Below are positions 53,673 to 62,274 of a stretch of 64,000 nt of DNA, piece by piece (the stretch's first letter is position 1; each line of letters begins with the position of its first letter). The translations under genes and the position numbers were made by a program. The notes under the pieces are model-generated. The model made no database searches. It worked only from the letters and a program-made list of their open reading frames with translations, and had not been told where the DNA came from. Source of the stretch: K189A clade bacterium. Lineage in GTDB: Bacteria; Pseudomonadota; Gammaproteobacteria; Pseudomonadales; Azotimanducaceae. Location: the NCBI GenBank assembly GCA_902528515.1, contig CABZTD010000006.1, positions 24,927 through 88,926 of the forward strand, in the 5' to 3' direction.

Positions 53673-54122
53673 CTAGTTTTTTTGTCTATAGCTGTCGTGA
53701 CAGCTTTTGCAGGATGAACCTAAGGCGCCGAAGGCTTTCATAGTAGCTCCGCGGCCTTCAGCCGTGGCCGCTACCAAGGCTTCTGCACGCTCTGCGGTGG
53801 TCGCCGCTTTGGCGCTGAAGTCGTCGTAGTCTGCCCAAATATCAGCCTTTGCTTCCGTTGGAAGACCGCTGGCGCTGGTATCCATGGCAAACATATCTGG
53901 AATCATTGGGGCCAGCTGAGCGACCTTGCCTGCGTTTTTCTCAATTAGCGCCGCATCGTAAGGAATTTGACCCTTGGCTATGCCCACAATTGGACCAAAA
54001 TACTGGGCGACGACCTTCAGCAGGCCTTGGCGCGCATCAATCGTTGCTTGCGCGCGCTCATCGGCCCAAGTGGTTCCCGCAAGGCTCAGTAGTAAAGAAA
54101 ATATCACAGCGTTACGAAACAT
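53673..54122 (-). CDS. Cytochrome c'
   Basis: Signal peptide from ATG 54122; C-terminal CKSCHDSYRQKN heme site. Confidence 0.88.
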   Translation of the reverse strand: MFRNAVIFSLLLSLAGTTWADERAQATIDARQGLLKVVAQYFGPIVGIAKGQIPYDAALIEKNAGKVAQLAPMIPDMFAMDTSASGLPTEAKADIWADYDDFSAKAATTAERAEALVAATAEGRGATMKAFGALGSSCKSCHDSYRQKN

Positions 54123-54292
54123 GGCGTTGCCTCTTTTAGTGGATAACATACAACTAGAAGATACCCTGCTCTGGTGGCCCGCGCGATACTTGCCGACGAA
54201 CTTTAAAGGGCGCTTGGGTCTTGATCCGCCATTGAGCATGCCTGAGAGTTGTAGAGCTAGATAGAGACAAAATCATTGAGGAGTGAGGGTAG

Positions 54293-54724
54293 ATGTCTGA
54301 TGCCATAACGATCCACGGTAGCTGCCACTGTGGCGACATTACTTTTCAGGCCGAGGCGAACCCCGCTCGGGTCGTCATTTGCCACTGTACGGACTGTCAG
54401 AAAATGTCCGGCGGGCCCTATCGCAGTATTGTTCAAGTTAAAGAGGATGCGTTTAGCCTGCTCAGCGGTGAGCCTAAGCCTTACTTCAAAGTGGGCGACA
54501 GCGGCAACCGTCGTGAACTGAGTTTCTGCGCTAATTGCGGCTCGCATTTATATGCGACTTCAGTGGTTGAGGACGTACCCGAGGGACAACGTATGTTGGG
54601 TATTCGTACCGGACTGCTGGATGAAATCGCCCGGCTCGCGCCAAGATCCCAGGTGTGGTGCCAGTCTCGGGTGCCTTGGGCAGACGATATCTCCAGCTTA
54701 CCCGGCACTGCGCGGCAGTCCTAA
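54293..54724 (+). CDS. GFA family (glutathione-dependent formaldehyde-activating enzyme-like) protein
   Basis: 'GSCHCGDITFQAEANPARVVICHCTDCQKMSGGPYR', 'FCANCGSHLY'. Confidence 0.9.
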   Translation: MSDAITIHGSCHCGDITFQAEANPARVVICHCTDCQKMSGGPYRSIVQVKEDAFSLLSGEPKPYFKVGDSGNRRELSFCANCGSHLYATSVVEDVPEGQRMLGIRTGLLDEIARLAPRSQVWCQSRVPWADDISSLPGTARQS

Positions 54725-54748
54725 TTTACAGGTGCGCAGCCCATTCAG

Positions 54749-55381
54749 ATGACAATATTGTATAGCTTCAGACGCTGTCCCTACGCCATGCGGGCGCGCA
54801 TGGCATTACTGATCAAAGGCACACCGCTCGAGCTGCGCGAAGTGTTGCTGCGCGATAAGCCGCCGAGCATGTTGGCGTTATCGCCAAAAGGTACGGTGCC
54901 AGTGCTACAGACTGCAGCCGGTGACGTTATCGAAGAGAGCCTGGAGATCATGTGTTGGGCGATACCCGTCGAGAGTCTTTGGTTTTCTCTGGCTGATCGA
55001 GAACGACAGCTAGAGCAGGCTCGATCCTTTGAGGGCACATTTAAACCCCATCTCGATGCCTACAAATACCATCGTCCCGATGCTGACCGCTCGCGTGAAG
55101 CATATCGTGAATTAGCGGCTGGGCTTCTAGATGAGTTTGAAGCGAACCTGCACAATCATGACTACCTGCTGGGATTTCAGCCGCAATTTTTAGACCTTGC
55201 TGTCATGCCCTTTGTGCGTCAGTTTGCAGCGGTGGACCGGCGGTGGTTTGACACGCAGCATCGACAATACTTGCGACGCTGGTTAGATCGGTGGCTAGCT
55301 GACCCGTTATTTACAGGAATGATGACAAAATTCCCGCAATGGCAAGAGGGTTCTTCGGGGGAAGTCTGGCCGAGCAGATAG
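54749..55381 (+). CDS. Glutathione S-transferase family protein
   Basis: 'ILYSFRRCPYAMRARMALLIKGTPLELREVLLRDKPPSMLALSPKGTVPVLQ'. Confidence 0.88.
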   Translation: MTILYSFRRCPYAMRARMALLIKGTPLELREVLLRDKPPSMLALSPKGTVPVLQTAAGDVIEESLEIMCWAIPVESLWFSLADRERQLEQARSFEGTFKPHLDAYKYHRPDADRSREAYRELAAGLLDEFEANLHNHDYLLGFQPQFLDLAVMPFVRQFAAVDRRWFDTQHRQYLRRWLDRWLADPLFTGMMTKFPQWQEGSSGEVWPSR

Positions 55382-55420
55382 TGCACGTCAGCTTGAATAT
55401 TTGATGGGGGAGAAGAAAGA

Positions 55421-56299
55421 ATGCAGAAATGGATCACAGGATTATTGGGTTCAATTGGGGCGGTACTGCTTGCGACGGCGGTTGCCTGGGCGGGCTCCGA
55501 TCAGGGCATCCTATACAATGACTTGTCAGTGTTTGTCTGGTGCGGAGTTTTTGCCTTCGCCGTGCAGTGGCTGATTTTTATTCATGCTTGGTTTGCTCAA
55601 ACCGAGCATTTTTTCGATCTCACTGGATCGCTGACCTATATCGTCTTGGTTCTAGCTGCTTGCTATCTCAGCGAAGCTTTCGACATTCGATCCTTGGTGA
55701 TCGTTGGCTTGGTTCTGATTTGGGCGCTCCGGCTGGGGCCATTTCTCTTTTTCCGCATTCAAAAGGCGGGAGAGGACCGTCGTTTTCGCAGCATCAAGGT
55801 GTCGTTTCCAACATTCTTCATGACTTGGACGCTTCAGGGTGCTTGGGTGTTCGTTACCGTCAGTGCGGGTCTTGGAGCCATAACCTCCAGCAACAAAGTC
55901 CCGCCTGAGCTGGCCTTTTATCTGGGCCTCGCGATGTGGATTGCAGGTTTCGTCATCGAAGTCATCGCCGATCGGCAAAAGACTGCATTTCGTGCGGACC
56001 CAGCGAACGCTGAGGCGTTTATTACGTCTGGGCTGTGGGCTTGGTCCCGGCACCCAAATTATTTTGGCGAGATCTTGCTCTGGGCTGGCATCGCGGTCAT
56101 CGCGGTGCCTACATTACAGGGCAATCAGATTTTCTTGTTGTTATCGCTGATTTGGGTTGTCGTTTTGCTAACGGCTATAAGTGGTGTTCGAATGCTTGAA
56201 GGCCGCGGCAAAAAACTCTGGGGCCATGACCCAGAGTATATTGATTACATGAAGCGCACACCCATGCTGATGCTGTGGCCACCGCGCAAACGCCGCTAA
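55421..56299 (+). CDS. DUF1295 family membrane protein (steroid 5-alpha reductase/isoprenylcysteine methyltransferase-like)
   Basis: 'GLWAWSRHPNYFGEILLWAGI', 'GVRMLEGRGKKLWGHDPEYIDYMKRTPMLMLWPP'. Confidence 0.88.
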   Translation: MQKWITGLLGSIGAVLLATAVAWAGSDQGILYNDLSVFVWCGVFAFAVQWLIFIHAWFAQTEHFFDLTGSLTYIVLVLAACYLSEAFDIRSLVIVGLVLIWALRLGPFLFFRIQKAGEDRRFRSIKVSFPTFFMTWTLQGAWVFVTVSAGLGAITSSNKVPPELAFYLGLAMWIAGFVIEVIADRQKTAFRADPANAEAFITSGLWAWSRHPNYFGEILLWAGIAVIAVPTLQGNQIFLLLSLIWVVVLLTAISGVRMLEGRGKKLWGHDPEYIDYMKRTPMLMLWPPRKRR

Positions 56300-56326
56300 T
56301 TTGCGCGATGTTAGGCCCCGCTTGCG

Positions 56327-57073
56327 CTAAAGGTTTTGACCACCGTCGATGGAGATGGTTTGGCCGGTGATCCAATAAGCGCGAGCAGACAGCAAAAATG
56401 CAATCACCTCGCCAACCTCCTCAGGTTCGCCCATCCGCCCAAACGGAATACTGGCTAAAGCGCCATCGTACATGGCTGGGGCATGTTGCTTCGCTTGATC
56501 CCAGACACCACCAGGAAACTCGATAGAGCCGGGGGCGACACAGTTCACTCGAATATGGTCAGGCGCCATATTCTTTGCATGTGTCTGAGTCATTTGAATC
56601 ACGGCAGCTTTTACCGCTCCGTAGGCCGCGGAACCCGCGGAAGCGCCAATGCCTGAGATAGACGACACATTCACAATGGCTCCCTTGTTGGCTTTCAGCG
56701 CATCGGTTGCTGCCCAAGTACAGCGCACCACACCCATAACATCGATGTCTATACCCCGGGACCAGCTCTCCTCGTCATCGGAATTGCCGAATCCGCTGGG
56801 GTTATTTACTAAACCATCAATACCCCCCAGGACATCCGAGGCCGCCGCGACATAGGCCCTAATCTGTTCCGCGTTGGCAATATCGCAAATTGCCCCATGA
56901 ACTTGTGAGCCGTGTTTTTGTAGATTCGTGATCGCCGCATCGAGACTTTGCTGGGTGCGACCGCAGATGGATACGTTGGCACCCTCTGCTGCGCAGGCGG
57001 CTGCCGCGGCGAGTCCAATACCGCGAGTGCCGCCGGTCACGATAATGTTCTTGTTCTGTAGGCCTAGATCCAT
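56327..57073 (-). CDS. SDR family oxidoreductase
   Basis: 'TGGTRGIGLAAAAACAAEGANVSICGRT', 'YGAVKAAVIQMTQTHAKNMA', C-terminal 'TGQTISIDGGQNL'. Confidence 0.9.
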   Translation of the reverse strand: MDLGLQNKNIIVTGGTRGIGLAAAAACAAEGANVSICGRTQQSLDAAITNLQKHGSQVHGAICDIANAEQIRAYVAAASDVLGGIDGLVNNPSGFGNSDDEESWSRGIDIDVMGVVRCTWAATDALKANKGAIVNVSSISGIGASAGSAAYGAVKAAVIQMTQTHAKNMAPDHIRVNCVAPGSIEFPGGVWDQAKQHAPAMYDGALASIPFGRMGEPEEVGEVIAFLLSARAYWITGQTISIDGGQNL

Positions 57074-57094
57074 GGGGTTTCCTTTTTCAGTAGC

Positions 57095-57853
57095 TTAAGC
57101 ATCGGGCTTGATTGCCAGGGTTGCCATCGAGGTGGGCATATAATCATTTAAAGGGGTAGCTTGGGTATCCCAGTGATCTTCGTAGAATCCTGCCAGCAGC
57201 AGCCCCGCATCCAGCTGTCCCGTGATCTGAGTTTGTGGGCTATGCGAAAACTCCAGAGCCCGGCCCTCGGCCTGTCGCTTCTTGATCTCGGCGTCACCTA
57301 GGTGTTCTGTATCGGCAAAAGGCAGTGAGAATCGCACGTGCATAGGGCCGCCTCGATCTAAATCGTCATGGTCGAACAAATAAAAGTCTGGATTCATGAA
57401 ACCGCTGAGCAAGCGTCCGCTGGGTCGCAGTATTCGCGCACAGTGATGCCACACCGGCAGAATGTGTTCTCAGAAGACGTTGGATACCGGGTGGAATATG
57501 AGGTAAAAGCTCTCGTCATCAAACCGCGATAGAGCCATATCGCCCTGCTCATAAGCGATGTCTAAACCGTCACGCAGCGCCACATACTCATCCTTGGCAA
57601 GCTGTGCCGAAGAATTGTCAAAACTGGTCACCAGCGCCCCTGCCGCAGCGAATAGCGAAACCTGCTGCCCGCCCCCGGACGCAAGTCCCAGTAATTCCTT
57701 ACCCCTTATATCGCCAAACCATTCCTTAGGCACTGGCTTGGTGGGGCTAAGAATCACCTGCCAGTTTCCGGCCCCCGCCCAGGCAATTTCATCGCGAGAC
57801 ACCGGCTTAACCCAGGGGTTTTCGGGCCGGTTTGACTGGATATACCACGCCAC
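57095..57853 (-). pseudogene. Class I SAM-dependent methyltransferase interrupted by in-frame TGA
   Basis: ORFs 57095-57454 and 57470-57853 are in the same frame. Joined: ..DESFYLIFHPVSNVF*EHILPVWHHCARILRPSGRLLSGFMNPDFYLFD.., TGA at 57470-57472. Confidence 0.8.
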
Positions 57854-59096
57854 TTGATTGTGCTAAACAAAGCCCATGCGTTTTAACCTGCGTGATTTGG
57901 CAGCCGACGAACTTGCTGAAAGAAAATGATGCAGCGATGGTCAGTATGGCAGCTACGCAGAACGCACTACCTGGCAGATAGACCGGAGCGCTGTCTGATG
58001 TGAAGTAGGTGAACGTTTGAGTAAGCAGCAAGGGGCCAACGATCATGGCGATACTGTTCATACTTGCCATTATGCCCTGAAGCTTACCTTGGCTGTCATC
58101 GCTTACCTGATTGGACAAGATGCTGTTGATCGAAGGGTCAGAAAGCCCTCCCAGAGAGGAAAGGCCACACCAAAAATACAGCGCTTCGGAATTGCCTGCC
58201 GTTGCGACGCCGATAAAGGCGACACTGGTCGCGCTCACGCCAAAGTAAGCACAGCGCGCGGGTCCAAATTTAGGGATCACCACCCGCAGTAATCCGCCCT
58301 GAACAATAGCCGACATCGCACTGATAAATGCCATGGAAAGACCGATGTCTATTGGCGTCCATGCAAACTTTTCAATAGTGAAGAAATTCCAGTTTGACGG
58401 CCAAATGTGATGACCGATGTTGTTGAGAAAAACCGCAAAAACAAGCCCGATCAGCTGCGGGTATTTGCGTAGCTGAGTTAGCGCCCCCCAAAGGGCTGGA
58501 TCCGCTCATCTTGAATGGGTGACGATTTTCTGACGCAAGGGTTTCGCGGAAAAAAATCAAGCCGTAAAGGGTCTTTATTTAGGCAAGACCCGCTGCGATA
58601 AAGAAGGGGGCGCGTAAATCCCAAGCACCGATAATGCCCCTCCAAGGCGGGTCCTTCAATGAACCCCAAACCAAAGGCCACTTCGAGTAAACCAAAATTT
58701 TGTGCCTTATCTTCCGGCGTACTGACATCGGCAATCAGTGCATTGGCTTTCGCGTATGTGGCGCTGGTAATACCCGTAAGCAGTCGGCGCAAGAACAACA
58801 TCCACAGTGCTGTGGCGAAACCCGACAGTAGGTAAGCGCCTCCGTGGACAAAGAGAAAGCACCAACAAGGGTTCGCGCTCGTAGGCTTCGCTTAAATTAC
58901 AGAGCATTGGCGCGAACATGAAGTTGGTTACCGCATAGATAAAAATCAGATAACTGCTGAGCGCAGAGGCATCGGAAAGAGAAACATTGCCAATCAGCAC
59001 GAGGAATTCTGGTAGCACAGGCACGATGACGTCAAAATCTACGGTGTCCAAGAGCACAGTGATGGTGATGAAGGATAGGGCATGTCGTTTTTGCAT
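57807..59096 (-). pseudogene. MFS transporter (TetA-like) with several frame disruptions
   Basis: Collinear fragments in different frames: MQKRHALSFITITVLLDTVDFDVIVPVLPE..NLSEAYEREPLLVLSL / VHGGAYLLSGFATALWMLFLRRLLTGITSATYAKANALIADVSTPEDKAQNFGLLEVAFGLGFIEGPAL / IIGAWDLRAPFFIAAGLA* / ALTQLRKYPQLIGLVFAVFLNNIGHHIWPSNWNFFTIEKFAWTPIDIGLSMAFIS... Confidence 0.87.
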
Positions 59097-59099
59097 GAG

Positions 59100-59873
59100 C
59101 TAGTACTCAGCAGGGTTTAGAACTTTGGCATGATCCTCTACCGAAGCCGGAGCCATCAGTCGCTGCTGTTGAGGTGATGCATCGGGATAGTGCTGCAGAT
59201 TGTAGGGTACTTTTGCCCAGCTGGAATGCGGCGGACTGTATTTGTAGAGAAGGGCTCTGCGTTCTTGTGAACCTCGCCACGTCGCCGTGCCATGGATTAG
59301 GGCCTCTGTGAAGAGGAGAACGTCGCCAGCGCGCAGCTCAGGTTGAATCACATAGTCTGGCCGATATTCCTGTGTGAGCACCTCTCTGGGCACTGCGTCG
59401 ATGAAGTTGGTTTTGTGGCTGCCGGGAATGCAAACGAAGCCACCATCGCCAGGTCCCGCGTCATTTAACACCCAAGTTGCTACCATCAGACCATTGCGAA
59501 TGACGCCATCGTGATAGTGATACCAGTGATCACTCTCATAGCGCATTGGGCCGCCATGAATGTCCTGCCCATCGGCCCCAGAGCGCATGAAAATGCAGTA
59601 ATCATGATCGGCGCGAAGGCGAGGCCCAATGAGTTCAACGAGATATGGCAGAACACAAGGGTGGTCGATCAAATTCAAAAACTCGCCGCCCCAGCGGCTT
59701 ATAGCCTCTGTACGCCGGAAGGCGCCATCCCCAGGCTGCCTCGGCCAAGCGGCATCGCTTAGCTCGGAAAGAAGAGTGCACTCGGTTCGCGTCAGTACGC
59801 CCGGAAGCACGATAAACCCCTGCAAATCGAATCGAAATTTCTCTTCTTCTGTGAACATCAACGTCCTCTGCAC
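59100..59873 (-). CDS. Phytanoyl-CoA dioxygenase (PhyH)-family protein
   Basis: 'HWYHYHDGVIRNGLMVATWVLNDAGPGDGGFVCIPGSHKTNF', 'ELRAGDVLLFTEALIHGTATWRGSQERRALLYKY'. Confidence 0.85.
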   Translation of the reverse strand: MQRTLMFTEEEKFRFDLQGFIVLPGVLTRTECTLLSELSDAAWPRQPGDGAFRRTEAISRWGGEFLNLIDHPCVLPYLVELIGPRLRADHDYCIFMRSGADGQDIHGGPMRYESDHWYHYHDGVIRNGLMVATWVLNDAGPGDGGFVCIPGSHKTNFIDAVPREVLTQEYRPDYVIQPELRAGDVLLFTEALIHGTATWRGSQERRALLYKYSPPHSSWAKVPYNLQHYPDASPQQQRLMAPASVEDHAKVLNPAEY

Positions 59874-59935
59874 AATTGCTGATTTGGCCGCTAGCGCGTT
59901 ATGTTAGCCGAGCAGTCTTGAAGGAGTCTCGGGTA

Positions 59936-60904
59936 GTGGAATATTTGTTAGATCGCGATTGGAACCAGCCGGTGCGTTATCCGGACCCGGCGGTCGAAGT
60001 GCTGGATTCCAGGTTTCGACAATTTGTGTTGGGCAGCGCTACGCTTGAGCGCCTTTGGACTGGTGGGCGTTGGACTGAGGGCCCTGTTTGGTTTGGTGAC
60101 CAGCAGCGTCTACTTTTTAGTGACATTCCTAATGACCGTATCATGGCCTGGTCGGCGATCGACGGTTCGACAAACGTGTTTCGTCATGGCGCGAACTACG
60201 CCAACGGCAATACTCGTGACCGGCAAGGGAGGCTGGTTACCTGTGAGCATGGGCGCAGAGTAACGCGCACTGAAATTGATGGTTCGATCACAGTGCTACT
60301 CGACATTTTTGAAGGCAAGAGGTTGAACGCACCCAATGATGTGGTGGTTCACCCTGACGGCAGCATATGGTTTACCGACCCTGGCTATGGCAGCCTTGGC
60401 CATTATGAAGGACACAAGGGCGATCTGGAGCTGCCTACTCGCGTCTATCGCATCGACGGTAATACCGGCGACGCGACCGTTGTCGACGACATGCTGGAAA
60501 AACCTAATGGCTTAGCGTTTTCGCCAGACTTCAAAATTTTATACGTCAGCGATACGGGGTTTACTCACAAACCCGGTCACCCCAGACAGATTCATGCCTT
60601 TGACGTGACGGATCAACACAGGTTAACGAATCATCGTGTGTTTTGTGATCTTGGGGCTGCCGTGCCCGATGGTTTTCGGGTAGACGTCAATGGCAACATT
60701 TGGAGTAGTGCGGGATGGGCAGGTGCCGCCGAAGATGGGGTGCACGTATTTGCGCCAGACGGTGACAAGATCGGCGCGATTCACACGCCTGAGGTTATAT
60801 CAAATCTTTGCTTTGGCGGAGAGAAGCGCAACCGGCTGTTGATGACCGGCTCACAATCGATCTACAGCCTATACACCGAAGCGCAGGGTATGCCTTACGC
60901 CTAG
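59936..60904 (+). CDS. SMP-30/gluconolactonase-like protein
   Basis: 'WTEGPVWFGDQQRLLFSDIPNDRIMAW', 'LNAPNDVVVHPDGSIWFTDPGYG', 'KPNGLAFSPDFKILYVSDTG'. Likely GTG start 59936; ORF track starts at 59876. Confidence 0.88.
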   Translation: MEYLLDRDWNQPVRYPDPAVEVLDSRFRQFVLGSATLERLWTGGRWTEGPVWFGDQQRLLFSDIPNDRIMAWSAIDGSTNVFRHGANYANGNTRDRQGRLVTCEHGRRVTRTEIDGSITVLLDIFEGKRLNAPNDVVVHPDGSIWFTDPGYGSLGHYEGHKGDLELPTRVYRIDGNTGDATVVDDMLEKPNGLAFSPDFKILYVSDTGFTHKPGHPRQIHAFDVTDQHRLTNHRVFCDLGAAVPDGFRVDVNGNIWSSAGWAGAAEDGVHVFAPDGDKIGAIHTPEVISNLCFGGEKRNRLLMTGSQSIYSLYTEAQGMPYA

Positions 60905-60949
60905 CCGCAGATCTTAAAACTCAAACTCAAGAAACACACTGAGTAGGGG

Positions 60950-62160
60950 CTATTGGCGCAGGTAGTGCTCTAACCCTCTTACTGACTGCTCGCCTGCCTC
61001 TAATCGTGCGATGGTTTGCAGGTGTACTTCGTCTGGCACGTCATAGATGCGAAAGGCACGTGCCTTTCAAAACGCCCTCGCCGCCGGTGTATCACCGGTA
61101 AAGCCGCGAGCACCAAACAGCTGTATGCATCTGTCAGCAATTTCTTGGTAGAGCTTTGCAACAGCAACCTTGATCATCGAAATCTGTTTGCGTGCCACCT
61201 AATTGCCAACAGTAACCAGCAAAAGGGCTACGCGCTGCACAAGCAGCCGGCACTGGTCGAGCTCTATGTGCGACAAACTAATCGCCGCTTGGGTGAAACT
61301 TTACTCATCAACACGCTTGCCGAAGGTACTGCGACTTTGAGAGCTCGTGACCATCAGACTGATCAACACCTCACATTCCCCGATGGCGCGCGAACAGTGA
61401 TGTAGCCATGCTGGCCCAAGCCACGCCTGGCCGATGGCAAACCCCTCACCTTCTTCCCTCAGCAAGTTACTGGCAGGCACGCGCACATTAGTAAAAACGG
61501 GCTCTGGGTGCAGGTTGGGCTCGGACATGTGATCGAAAACCGGCAGATTGACTACGACGTCAATGCCGGGTGTATATCTTGGTATGAGCACGAGAGACTG
61601 GTGCTGGGATTTTAGTGCCGTCGGGTCTGTGACGCCCACGAGGATTAGCAGTACGCACTTTGCTTGGGAGCGTTCGTGGCAAAACATCTGCGGCCGTTAA
61701 TGACGAACTCGTCGCCGTCGCGCTCAATCCGTGTTTCCAAATTGGTGGGATCCGAAGACGCTGCATAGGGTTCCCTGATGATAAAGGCAGATCCAATTTC
61801 GCCCTATAGAGGGGGTTCGCCACTGCCACTTTTGCTCCTCCCTCCCAAAAAGCTGCAATAACTCCATGTTCGGTACGTCGGGTGTTTTACAGGTAAACAC
61901 ATGTGAGGCCCATTCCAGCCGGCCTAAAATTTCGGCTACCACAGTGAACTCCAAGTTTGTTAGCCCTAGCCTAGCTTCTTCGCCTCAGCGCGAAACACCC
62001 TTAGGATATCTGGCACAGCTTGAGCTGCCTTTGCCTGCCGCTTCCAGAGCCTGTTGCTGGGGAGTACGCGTCGTTGGATAAAAGGCTCGACTTGAGCGGC
62101 AGTATCAATTGCGTACTGCGGCGGTTCAATCAAAAATATTCCCCCGTGTGTCGTGCAGTA
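60950..62160 (-). pseudogene. Acyl-CoA dehydrogenase, multiply frameshifted
   Basis: Reverse-strand pieces: AIDTAAQVEPFIQRRVLPSNRLWKRQ..; EFTVVAEILGRLEWASHVFTCKTPDVPNMELLQLFG..; FTNVRVPASNLLREEGEGFAIGQAWLGPAWLHHC; MIKVAVAKLYQEIADRCIQLFGARGFTGDTPAARAF*KARAFRIYDVPDEVHLQTIARLEAGEQSVRGLEHYLRQ* (in-frame TGA; final stop at 60950-60952). The 5' boundary is approximate. Confidence 0.85.
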
Positions 62161-62274
62161 TGCTCAGCTAGTCGCGGGGTTTGAAGAAGTTTAGTGCTCT
62201 CGGCTCAAACACTGGCAGACGTAAAGGTTTCTGTCACAATTGTTAGCCCCAAGCGAATACCCAAGCGGCCTGAC

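Noticed and set aside
57470-57472. Possible selenocysteine (TGA) codon in the methyltransferase
   Set aside because: The position is not a known redox-active Cys/Sec site, no convincing SECIS-like hairpin was recognised, and the neighbouring MFS gene is clearly a pseudogene, so a nonsense mutation is simpler.
61016-61405. 129-aa plus-strand ORF
   Set aside because: Antisense to recognisable acyl-CoA dehydrogenase pseudogene sequence; composition looks random.
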